64,000 nucleotides of DNA. It comes from Opitutaceae bacterium (GTDB lineage Bacteria > Verrucomicrobiota > Verrucomicrobiia > Opitutales > Opitutaceae). Under the pieces are notes generated by a model, which was given only the letters and a program-made list of their open reading frames with translations, did not search any database and was not told the origin of the DNA. Positions 33,991 to 41,445 of this stretch are shown here, piece by piece (within the stretch, counting starts at the first letter, position 1; each line of letters starts with the position of its first letter). The stretch lies in assembly GCA_030693515.1 (NCBI GenBank), contig JAUYAK010000022.1, positions 1-64,000 of the forward strand, read 5' to 3'. A program made the position numbers and the translations under genes.

Positions 33991-35976
33991 ATGGTGGTTT
34001 CGGTCACACTCACGCAGCTCAGTCTCCTCTTGGGGCGGGACTTTTTGAGCCTGCCAGAAAATGAGCGCCTGCAGAGTGTCGGCGACGTCTTTCGTTTCCT
34101 CGGCAAAGTGACGGGCGTCGAGATTCGTGACAACGTCGTGGTCGTCCACGCCGAGGAGGCGCCCGCCGCGAAAGCCACCGAGGCCAGCCGCCTCGCCGAC
34201 CGCGCCGCCCGCCGCGCCCGCGAAGGCGATTACGCCCGCGCCGTCGAGCAGTTGCGTCGTGCCCTCGAACTCAACCCCGGTCTCCAGCCCGCCCACCGCG
34301 AACTCGCCATGTGTCTCATGGAGCTGGGCCAGCACGCCGCGGCGAAGGATGCGCTCATCGACGCGCTCAAGCTCGACGCCACCGATGCGTGGAGCTTCGT
34401 CGTCCTCGGCAACCTCTACGCAAAGCACGAAAAAGATTTCGCCCGCGCCCGCGCCTTCTTTGAGCGCGCCCTCCAGCTGAAACCCGGCGACGCCTGGGCG
34501 CTCAACGCCCTCGCCACCGCGCTCGCCGAGTCGGGCGACCCCGCGGCGGCGCTGCTTCGGTTCGATGAAGCCATCGCAGCCAACGCGGATTTTCCCAACG
34601 CGTGGCTCGGCAAAGCCGTGCTGCTCCAGCGCACCGGCCACCCCGCCGAGGCCGCCGCTACCGCCCGCGCGTTGTTCGCCCGCGCCCAGCCCGCCGATGC
34701 GCGTGCCGAGCCCGTGTTTGCCGAGGCCGCGAAACTTTTCCTCTCCGCCACCGGGGAACTCGCGCACGCCGCCGAGTCCGATGCCTTCAAAGCCGTCGAG
34801 GATTACCGCCGCACCGTCGAGCGCGAATCCGGTTATCCCGTCGAGGTGGTCGAGGGCGAGTTGCCCGCGCATCTCGCCGCCCAGGTGCAGGCCGCGTGGA
34901 AACACGGCCGCGATCGCTCCGTGATCGTGGTCCGTAAGTCCCCCCCCCCCCAACCATCTGCGCCGCCGCTCACGTCGCACCTGGTTGCGCACGAGCTGAC
35001 GCACCTGCGGCTCGAAGCCGCCGCGCGCTCCGCCGGGCGCAATCGCTTCTTCGCCACCACGGCCGCGACGCACGCCGCCGCCCTCCGCTCGCTCGGCCAC
35101 GACCTCCGCCGGCTGGAGTCGCGCGGCCTCCGCCCCGACGCCGTCGCCCGCCTCGCGCGCCAGTTGATCGCGGGCGTCTGCGAACTCCTCTTCAACTGCC
35201 CGCTCGACCTCCTCATCGAGCGCCGGCTCGACACCGAGCTGCCCGCGCTGCGCCCGCTCCAGTTGCTCTCGCTCGCGCGGCTCGCCGCCGAGGCGCGCAC
35301 CTCGACGCTCCACCCCGAGGTCCGTCGCATCACGCCGCCGCGCATCCTCCGCGCCGCCAGCGCGCTCAACGGCGCCCACGCTCTCCTCCTCGACTCCCTC
35401 AGCGGCGGCGCCACGCGCTGCTGGCCCGCCTACCGCGTGCTCGAAACCGCCGCGCTCTCGGAAAAACTCTGGCGCCACTGGTCGCAACGCGCGCCCGGCC
35501 TCACGCCCGGCGGTGAATACGATCTCGTCGACGAATTCGCCGACCTCGTGGGCCTGCGCGGCTGGTATGAATGGCAAACCGATCCCGGCGATCAAGCGAC
35601 CCGCGCCACGGCCACCGGGTCCGACCCCACGCCCGAAGGCACGACGAATCCCGAGCTGCTGCGCGCGAAGCACCCCGCCGCCGTGTGGTTCCTGCTAGAC
35701 GCGCTGCAACGCTACGCGCGCCTCCCCGCCGACGACGTGCGGAAAATCGCCCTCGAGATCGCCGTGCTCGGCCGCGAAGGCCTGGATTACGCCGACCCCG
35801 AGAAGAAATATTCTCTCCATTCGCTGCCCGGCGAAAATTTTTCCGGCCTCCAGGCGATGTGCCTGATGTTCGCCGCCTTCAAACAGGTGGCCCCTGAGCA
35901 CGCCGTCGGCATGGAGCTTGAGGAGCCGTTTTTGACGGCGCTGGAGTTGTTCCAGCAGAAGGAGGAGAGCGCATGA
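33991..35976 (+). CDS. TPR protein with HExxH metallopeptidase signature
   Basis: 661 residues from the ATG at 33991; earlier starts at 33919/33922 add an implausible segment. An N-terminal small domain (1-60) is followed by about four TPRs (roughly 70-230: REGDYARAVEQLRRALELNP, QHAAAKDALIDALKL and two more). A linker follows, then HELTH at 334-338, a zinc-binding HExxH, with IERRLDTE further on as a possible third ligand. The C-terminal half is helical and unrecognised. A 12-C run (codons 317-321) lies 13 codons before HELTH; losing one C would stop translation at 34997-34999. Its stop overlaps the ATG of the restriction-modification gene by 4 bp. I do not recognise a characterised family; protease activity is inferred from the motif only. 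Confidence 0.7.
   Translation: MVVSVTLTQLSLLLGRDFLSLPENERLQSVGDVFRFLGKVTGVEIRDNVVVVHAEEAPAAKATEASRLADRAARRAREGDYARAVEQLRRALELNPGLQPAHRELAMCLMELGQHAAAKDALIDALKLDATDAWSFVVLGNLYAKHEKDFARARAFFERALQLKPGDAWALNALATALAESGDPAAALLRFDEAIAANADFPNAWLGKAVLLQRTGHPAEAAATARALFARAQPADARAEPVFAEAAKLFLSATGELAHAAESDAFKAVEDYRRTVERESGYPVEVVEGELPAHLAAQVQAAWKHGRDRSVIVVRKSPPPQPSAPPLTSHLVAHELTHLRLEAAARSAGRNRFFATTAATHAAALRSLGHDLRRLESRGLRPDAVARLARQLIAGVCELLFNCPLDLLIERRLDTELPALRPLQLLSLARLAAEARTSTLHPEVRRITPPRILRAASALNGAHALLLDSLSGGATRCWPAYRVLETAALSEKLWRHWSQRAPGLTPGGEYDLVDEFADLVGLRGWYEWQTDPGDQATRATATGSDPTPEGTTNPELLRAKHPAAVWFLLDALQRYARLPADDVRKIALEIAVLGREGLDYADPEKKYSLHSLPGENFSGLQAMCLMFAAFKQVAPEHAVGMELEEPFLTALELFQQKEESA
34940..34951 (+). 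repeat. Poly-C12 tract inside the TPR-HExxH gene
   Basis: Twelve consecutive C bases encode part of Ser-Pro-Pro-Pro-Gln (residues 317-321). At this count the frame is open through the HELTH domain to the end. With 11 C the next in-frame stop is TGA at 34997-34999, 20 codons after the start of the tract. Homopolymers of this length are classical slipped-strand hotspots. Confidence 0.85.
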
Positions 35977-38900
35977 AGCTGAGCTTGGAGTCTGCGATCG
36001 CGGCATTTGGCGCCGCTGCGAAAAAGAAACTCTCCAACGCCTCCGCCACCGGCCAGCCCGAGGATCAACTGCGCGCACCGTTTGAAACGCTGCTCTACGA
36101 TCTTGCCGAGCTGGCCGGAATTCCCCGCAAGAAAATCGCCGCCGTCGGCGAGACTTCGTTGAGCGAACTCAAAACGCGCCCGGACTACGCGGTCACGGTT
36201 CACGGCGCGCTCGTGGGCTTCGTCGAAATCAAAGCCCCCGGCAAAGGCGCCGATCCGCGCAAATTCCGCGATCCGCACGACAAGGCGCAGTGGGAAAAAC
36301 TGCGTTCATTGCCCAACGTTCTCTACACCGACGGCAACGCCTTCAGCCTCTGGCAGGACGGCGAATTGGTCGATGCCGTCATCCCGCTCGTCGGCGACAT
36401 CGAATCGTCGGGCGACAAACTGAGCGCCCCACCGACGTTGCTCGTTTTGTTCGAAAGTTTCCTGCGGTGGGAGCCGATCCCGCCGCGCAGCGCGAAGGAA
36501 CTCGCCCACGTGAGCGCCCGCCTTTGCCGCTTTCTGCGCGACGAGGTCACCGAGCAACTCGGCCTCGGCAGCGCCGCGCTCACCGCGCTCGCGACCGACT
36601 GGCGCAAACTTCTCTTCCCCGACGCCACCGACGAACGCTTCGCCGACGGCTACGCGCAGGCCGTCACGTTCGGCCTGCTCATGGCGCGCGCGAAGGAAAT
36701 CCCGCTCGGCACGGGCCTGCAACGCGTCGCCGCCGAACTCACCAAAACCAATTCGCTCATCGGCGCCGCGCTCCGCCTGCTCACCGACAACGCCGAGAAC
36801 CAGGCCACCCTCAAAACCTCGCTCGACACGCTCACCCGCGTGCTTGACGCCGTAAATTGGTCCAAGGTCAGCAAAGGCCGCCCCGACGCGTGGCTCTATT
36901 TCTACGAGGACTTCCTCGAAATCTACGACAACGACCTCCGCAAACTCACCGGCTCCTACTACACGCCGCCCGAGGTCGTCAGCGCGATGGTCCGCCTCGT
37001 CGATGACCTGCTGCGCACCGACCGATTCAAGCTCCACGCCGGCCTCGCCTCGCCCGCCGTCACGCTGGCCGATCCCGCCACGGGCACCGGCACCTACCTG
37101 CTCGGCGTGCTGCGCAAAATCGCCGAGACCGTCGCGGCAGACGAAGGCGCGGGGGCCGTGCCCGGCGCGATCAACGCCGCCGCGAAACGGCTCATCGCTT
37201 TTGAGATGCAGCTCGGGCCGTTCGCCGTCGCGCAGCTCCGCATCCTCGCCGAAATCGTCGAGCTGACCGGCGAGACCCCGAAGGAATCGGTCCGCATGTT
37301 CGTGACCAACACGCTGGGCAACCCGCAGGACGACGAAGGCTATCTCCCGCTCATCGTGCAGGCCATCGCCCAGTCGCGAAAGGATGCCAATAAGATCAAG
37401 CGCGACGAACCCGTCACCGTCGTGCTCGGCAATCCGCCCTACAAAAACAACGCCAATGGCCAAGGCGGCTGGATCGAAGGAGAAAACGCCGCCGCGGAAA
37501 AATCTGCGCCGCTCGCCGACTGGATGCCGCCGCGCGAGTGGGGCGTGGGCGCACACAGCAAGCACCTGCGGAATCTTTACGTCTATTTCTGGCGCTGGGC
37601 GACATGGAAGGTCTTCGACCATCACCCGGAGAGCCACTCCGGCGTCGTCTGCTACATCACCGTCGCAGGATTTCTCGGCGGGCCGGGTTTTCAAAAGATG
37701 CGCGATTACCTGCGCCACACCTGCGACGACATCTGGGTGATCGACTGCTCACCCGAGGGCCACCAACCCGAGGTGAACACCCGTATTTTTCAAGGTGTGC
37801 AACAACCCATCTGCATCGTGCTCGCCTCGCGGTCTGCGAAAAGCGATCCGAGCAAGCCGGCGAAGGTGCGCTTCCACGCGCTGCCCTCAGGCCACCGCAC
37901 GGAGAAATTCAAGGCACTCGAAAAACTGCGGCTCAAGGCCAGCACGTGGACAGACTGCCCGACCGAGTGGCGCGCGCCGTTCCTCCCTGCTTCGACCGGT
38001 GCCTGGGCCACATTTCCGAAACTCGAAGACCTTTTCATCTACAACGGCTCCGGCGTCATGCCTGGACGCACCTGGATTATTGCGCCGGATGCAGAATCGC
38101 TCACACGGCGCTGGCAGAAACTCATCCACGCTCCCGCGGCTGAGAAAGAGACCTTGTTTCATCCACATCTGCGCGGAGGAAAGGTCGGAGACAAACACAG
38201 CAAGAAAATCGTCGCAAAAGGACTCGCGGGATTCGATTCGAGGGAGAAGTCGGTCGCCGACGACCTTGCGGACTGCATACCACCCACTCGCTACGGTTTT
38301 CGTTCGTTTGATCGGCAATGGATTGTTCCGGACAGTCGAGTGATCAACCAGGCTAACCCAGAACTGTGGAAATTGCGTTCGGATGAGCAGATTTACCTAA
38401 CCGCATTCACCGAGGAATCTCCGACAAGCGGCCCGGCACTCACTATCACTGGGCTCGTTCCCGATCTACATCACTACAAAGGTTCATTCGGCGGTCGCGT
38501 TTTTCCGCTTTGGAACGACGCAGGCGCCACCAGCGCAAACTTCCCACCGAAGTTGCTCACCACGCTCACGCAGCGCCTCGGCCGCGCCGTGAGCGCGGAA
38601 GATTTTGTCGCCTACCTCGCCGCGATAGCCGCGCACCCGGCGTTCACCGCGCGTTTCCAGGAAGACCTTTCGACCCCCGGGCTGCGCATTCCGATCACCG
38701 CCGACGCCGCGACGTTTGCCGAAGCCGCCGCCCTCGGTCGCACCGTCATCTGGTTGCACACCTTTGGCGAGCGCATGACCGATCCCGCCAACGGCCGTCC
38801 TGCGCAACCGCCCCGCCTGCCCTCGGCGCGACGTCCGAACATCCCCAAAGACGGCGCGATTTCCAATGCCCCCGACGCCATGCCCAATGAGATCAGCTAC

Positions 38901-39317
38901 GATTCGACCAAGCAGCGGTTGCTCGTCGGCTCGGGTTTCATCGACCACGTCCCACCGGCGGTTTGGAATTACGAGGTGTCGGGCAAGCAGGTGCTTTTGC
39001 AGTGGTTCAGCTACCGGAAGAAAAACCGCGAGCGCCCGATCATCGGCGACCGCCGCCCGCCCTCGCCGTTGGGTAATATTCAACCGGACCATTGGTTGGC
39101 CGAATACACGACCGAGCTGCTGAACCTCCTCAACGTGCTCGGCTCGCTGGTGGAACTTGAACCGGCGCAGGCCGCGTTGCTGGAAAAACTCTGCTCTGGT
39201 CCGACGATCACCGAAAACGAGCTGCGTGCCGCGGGGGCCTTGGAAGTTCCGGCCAAAACGAAACGCCCGACAATTCAGACCGACCAACCCGAACTCTTCG
39301 CCACTGACGGATCATGA
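35973..39317 (+). CDS. Type ISP/IIG-like restriction-modification enzyme (nuclease-methyltransferase-specificity fusion)
   Basis: 1114 residues. The N-terminal PD-(D/E)xK nuclease has Pro70-Asp71, then VEIKAPG with Glu85 and Lys87. A helical linker leads to an N6-adenine methyltransferase domain: SYYTPPEVV (328-336), SAM motif DPATGTGTYL (367-376) and catalytic NPPY (487-490). The C-terminal ~500 residues resemble the type ISP specificity domain (RYGFRSFDRQWIV, GLVPDLHHYKG, VPPAVWNYEVSGKQV, ELEPAQAALLEKL). The helicase domain of classical type ISP enzymes such as LlaBIII is absent, making it IIG-like in size. It would methylate one strand of its site and cut unmodified DNA. It is translationally coupled (ATGA) to the TPR-HExxH gene. 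Confidence 0.88.
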   Translation: MKLSLESAIAAFGAAAKKKLSNASATGQPEDQLRAPFETLLYDLAELAGIPRKKIAAVGETSLSELKTRPDYAVTVHGALVGFVEIKAPGKGADPRKFRDPHDKAQWEKLRSLPNVLYTDGNAFSLWQDGELVDAVIPLVGDIESSGDKLSAPPTLLVLFESFLRWEPIPPRSAKELAHVSARLCRFLRDEVTEQLGLGSAALTALATDWRKLLFPDATDERFADGYAQAVTFGLLMARAKEIPLGTGLQRVAAELTKTNSLIGAALRLLTDNAENQATLKTSLDTLTRVLDAVNWSKVSKGRPDAWLYFYEDFLEIYDNDLRKLTGSYYTPPEVVSAMVRLVDDLLRTDRFKLHAGLASPAVTLADPATGTGTYLLGVLRKIAETVAADEGAGAVPGAINAAAKRLIAFEMQLGPFAVAQLRILAEIVELTGETPKESVRMFVTNTLGNPQDDEGYLPLIVQAIAQSRKDANKIKRDEPVTVVLGNPPYKNNANGQGGWIEGENAAAEKSAPLADWMPPREWGVGAHSKHLRNLYVYFWRWATWKVFDHHPESHSGVVCYITVAGFLGGPGFQKMRDYLRHTCDDIWVIDCSPEGHQPEVNTRIFQGVQQPICIVLASRSAKSDPSKPAKVRFHALPSGHRTEKFKALEKLRLKASTWTDCPTEWRAPFLPASTGAWATFPKLEDLFIYNGSGVMPGRTWIIAPDAESLTRRWQKLIHAPAAEKETLFHPHLRGGKVGDKHSKKIVAKGLAGFDSREKSVADDLADCIPPTRYGFRSFDRQWIVPDSRVINQANPELWKLRSDEQIYLTAFTEESPTSGPALTITGLVPDLHHYKGSFGGRVFPLWNDAGATSANFPPKLLTTLTQRLGRAVSAEDFVAYLAAIAAHPAFTARFQEDLSTPGLRIPITADAATFAEAAALGRTVIWLHTFGERMTDPANGRPAQPPRLPSARRPNIPKDGAISNAPDAMPNEISYDSTKQRLLVGSGFIDHVPPAVWNYEVSGKQVLLQWFSYRKKNRERPIIGDRRPPSPLGNIQPDHWLAEYTTELLNLLNVLGSLVELEPAQAALLEKLCSGPTITENELRAAGALEVPAKTKRPTIQTDQPELFATDGS

Positions 39318-39369
39318 CTTGATGCGACAGCCTGCCTGTGCACCCGGCGCTTCAAATAACGTTTCGCTC

Positions 39370-39456
39370 ATGTCCAACCCACCGCCCCCGCCATCGCTGG
39401 ACGCGCTGCTCTCGCGCGCCGAGGACTTCGCGCTTTGCTCCATGCGCAGCGAGTGA
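39370..39456 (+). pseudogene. Truncated 5' copy of the 40635 gene
   Basis: The first 80 bases (39370-39449) match 40635-40714 at 72 of 80 positions (about 90%). The frame then hits a stop, giving a 28-codon stub MSNPPPPPSLDALLSRAEDF... versus MSNPLSPQSLDALLARAEDF... in the intact gene. It sits between the restriction-modification gene and the DUF1016 gene, so the DUF1016 gene is bracketed by direct repeats. Probably not functional. Confidence 0.8.
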
Positions 39457-39517
39457 ACCTCCACCACTGCGGGGTTGATTTTCCCCGACCGGCTGCGATG
39501 AGCAAGGCGGCGAAAGT

Positions 39518-40609
39518 ATGAGCACCAAGACCTCCAGCGTCGTCGTCCGCAAGCGGGTCGCGCCTCCGGCGGCGGCCCCCCGGAATTTGCTCGGCGATGT
39601 GCGGGAGTTGATCCGCGGCGCCCGGGCCAGCGTGGCGCGCGCGGTGGATTCCGGCCTCGTGGGGCTCTACTGGCACGTCGGGTGCCGCATCCGGCAGGAC
39701 ATCCTGCGGGAGAAGCGGGCGGATTACGGAGAGCGGATTGTCGCCGCACTGGGGCGACAATTGGAGCGGGAGTTTGGCCGGGGCTTCGGCGAGAAAAACC
39801 TGCACCGGATGATCCAGTTTGCGGAGGTTTTTCCCGACGAAAACATTGTCGCCGCATTGCGGCGACAATTGGGCTGGACGCATTTCAAGGCCATCATCCC
39901 GCTCGACGATCCACTCCAGCGCGAATTCTACGCGGAGATGTGCCGCCTCGAAAACTGGAACACGCGCACGCTGGGAAAGAAAATCGGTTCGATGCTTTAT
40001 GAGCGCACGGCGTTGTCGCGGAAGCCGGACCAGCTCATCCGGCGTGAACTCGCGGCCTTGCGGACGAAAGACCAGGTCACGCCCGACCTCGTGTTCCGCG
40101 ATCCGTATGTCCTGGATTTCCTCGGCCTCAAGGACACCTATGCAGAGAAGGACATCGAGGCGGCGATCTTGCGGGAGATGGAGTCGTTCATTCTGGAACT
40201 GGGCGCGGGCTTTTGTTTCGTGGCGCGGCAGAAACGGATGCAGATCGACGATCAGGACTACCATCTCGACCTGCTGTTTTATCACCGGAAGCTGCGGCGG
40301 CTGGTGGCGATTGACCTGAAGCTCCGGAATTTTGAAGCCGGGGACAAGGGGCAGATGGAATTGTATCTGAACTGGCTGAAGCGTCACGAGTGCGAGCCGG
40401 GTGAGGCCGATCCGCTGGGCATCATCCTGTGTGCGGGCAAGCGGGCGCAACACGTCGAGTTGTTGGAGCTGGAAAAGAGCGGCATCCACGTGGCGAGCTA
40501 CTGGACCAAGGTGCTGCCAAGGAAATTGCTGGAGCGGAAGCTGCAGGACGCGGTGCGGCTCGCGCGAGCGCGGCTGGACGGATCGCGACGAAAAGGCGAC
40601 GGCGACTGA
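39518..40609 (+). CDS. DUF1016 (YhcG/RhaG-type) PD-(D/E)xK nuclease
   Basis: 363 residues. The N-terminal DUF1016 helical domain (about 23-185) contains VGLYWHVGCRIRQDIL, YGERIV, LGWTHFKAIIPLDDPLQREF and SMLYERTALSRKPDQL. The C-terminal nuclease core (190-345) has Asp251 in HLDLLFYH and D266-L-K268 in LVAIDLK, followed by GQMELYLNWL. Such genes often lie within or beside restriction-modification operons, as here, where they are thought to be accessory nucleases. Two 25-bp palindromes (39737-39761, 39845-39869) are embedded in frame. The gene is bracketed by copies of its neighbour's 5' end. Confidence 0.9.
   Translation: MSTKTSSVVVRKRVAPPAAAPRNLLGDVRELIRGARASVARAVDSGLVGLYWHVGCRIRQDILREKRADYGERIVAALGRQLEREFGRGFGEKNLHRMIQFAEVFPDENIVAALRRQLGWTHFKAIIPLDDPLQREFYAEMCRLENWNTRTLGKKIGSMLYERTALSRKPDQLIRRELAALRTKDQVTPDLVFRDPYVLDFLGLKDTYAEKDIEAAILREMESFILELGAGFCFVARQKRMQIDDQDYHLDLLFYHRKLRRLVAIDLKLRNFEAGDKGQMELYLNWLKRHECEPGEADPLGIILCAGKRAQHVELLELEKSGIHVASYWTKVLPRKLLERKLQDAVRLARARLDGSRRKGDGD
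39737..39869 (+). repeat. Two in-frame palindromes within the DUF1016 gene
   Basis: ATTGTCGCCGC-ATT-GCGGCGACAAT at 39845-39869 is a perfect 11-bp hairpin. A near copy (one mismatch) lies at 39737-39761, exactly 108 bp (36 codons) earlier. They encode IVAALGRQL and IVAALRRQL. Part of this may simply follow from the conserved protein repeat, but the base-level palindromy exceeds what the amino acids require. Confidence 0.6.
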
Positions 40610-40634
40610 CGGGCGCTTACGCGACACGGCAGCC

Positions 40635-41207
40635 ATGTCCAACCCACTGTCCCCTCAATCGCTGGACGCTCTGCTTGCGCGCGCCGAGGACTTCGCGCTT
40701 TTCTCCATGCGCAGCGGGGGCAAGGTGCCGCCGACGCTGCTCGCCGACACTCCCGGCGGGCCGCTCTTCTTCGTGCCGTCCACGCTGCGCGACGAACGCG
40801 CCAAGGACAACTTCGCCCACACCGCCCGGCTCATCTGCATCGCCCACGCCGCGACGGCGGCGGTGATGATTCTCGAAGCCTGGATGAAGCTCGCGTCGCC
40901 CGACGGCACGCTCGATCTCTCTCTGCCGCCCTCCGAATCGCTCCACCGGAAGGAAGTCGTGATGCTCACCGGCGAGTCGCGCGACGGCTGCAAACAGAAG
41001 ATTCTGCCGATCATCCGCACCGGTGCCGGCGGCTTTTTCACCTTCGGCGAATTTACGGGGCCGGAAGGCACGAGTTTTCAGGGCCGCTTTGCCCAAATCC
41101 TCCCGCCGAAAGTGCCGTCGCCTGAAATGGTGGCCAAGGCGCGCATGGTCCTCGCGGCAATGGGCGTGACCGCCGAGGCGCTGCGCCGCGACTGGTCAGG
41201 GAATTGA
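40635..41207 (+). CDS. Hypothetical protein of the restriction-linked region
   Basis: 190 residues starting MSNPLSPQSLDALLARAEDF. I do not recognise the family. Visible: an amphipathic N-terminus with MRSGGKVPPTLLADTPGG, a helical middle (ARLICIAHAATAAVMILEAWMKL, about 61-83), a mixed segment with EVVMLTGESRDGCKQKI and GFFTFGEFTGPEG, and a helical C-terminus. There are no signal peptide and no membrane helices. It lies 25 bp downstream of the DUF1016 gene, and its 5' end is duplicated upstream of that gene, so the two have been rearranged together. Confidence 0.65.
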   Translation: MSNPLSPQSLDALLARAEDFALFSMRSGGKVPPTLLADTPGGPLFFVPSTLRDERAKDNFAHTARLICIAHAATAAVMILEAWMKLASPDGTLDLSLPPSESLHRKEVVMLTGESRDGCKQKILPIIRTGAGGFFTFGEFTGPEGTSFQGRFAQILPPKVPSPEMVAKARMVLAAMGVTAEALRRDWSGN

Positions 41208-41445
41208 AAGCGGTTCGGCACCGTTGAAACTCGAGCGGCCCACTGAGCAAATTGGCCGCGTCCGGGCAGTTGAACCACGAATGGACACGAACAAACACGA
41301 ATGAAAACAGAACGAAGTCCGGATGATCGGAAAGTCACCGAAAGGTGACCATTGATTTTTCTCACAAGCAGGAGCCAGGTTCTTCTGAAATTAGTGTCTC
41401 TTCGTGTCCGTTGGTGGTTTCCGCATGAATTGATCCGGATTAGGT
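41208..41445. other. 238-bp intergenic region with repeats and a hairpin
   Basis: It lies between the convergent hypothetical gene and rlmN. It holds the repeat words ACCACGAATGG, ACACGAAC and ACACGAATG at about 41275-41303. A hairpin GTCACC-GAAA-GGTGAC at 41334-41349 is followed by CATTGATTTTT, a weak terminator for the plus-strand gene. No ORF with coding character was seen. Confidence 0.5.

Noticed and set aside
33949..35673. 574-codon minus-strand open frame opposite the TPR-HExxH gene
   Set aside because: Gly/Glu/Arg-rich shadow translation; the plus-strand frame has TPRs and HELTH and abuts the restriction-modification gene.
39498..39521. Seven-codon mini-frame just before the DUF1016 gene (MSKAAKV)
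   Set aside because: Overlaps the real ATG; too short to support a leader peptide, and no attenuator structure is seen.
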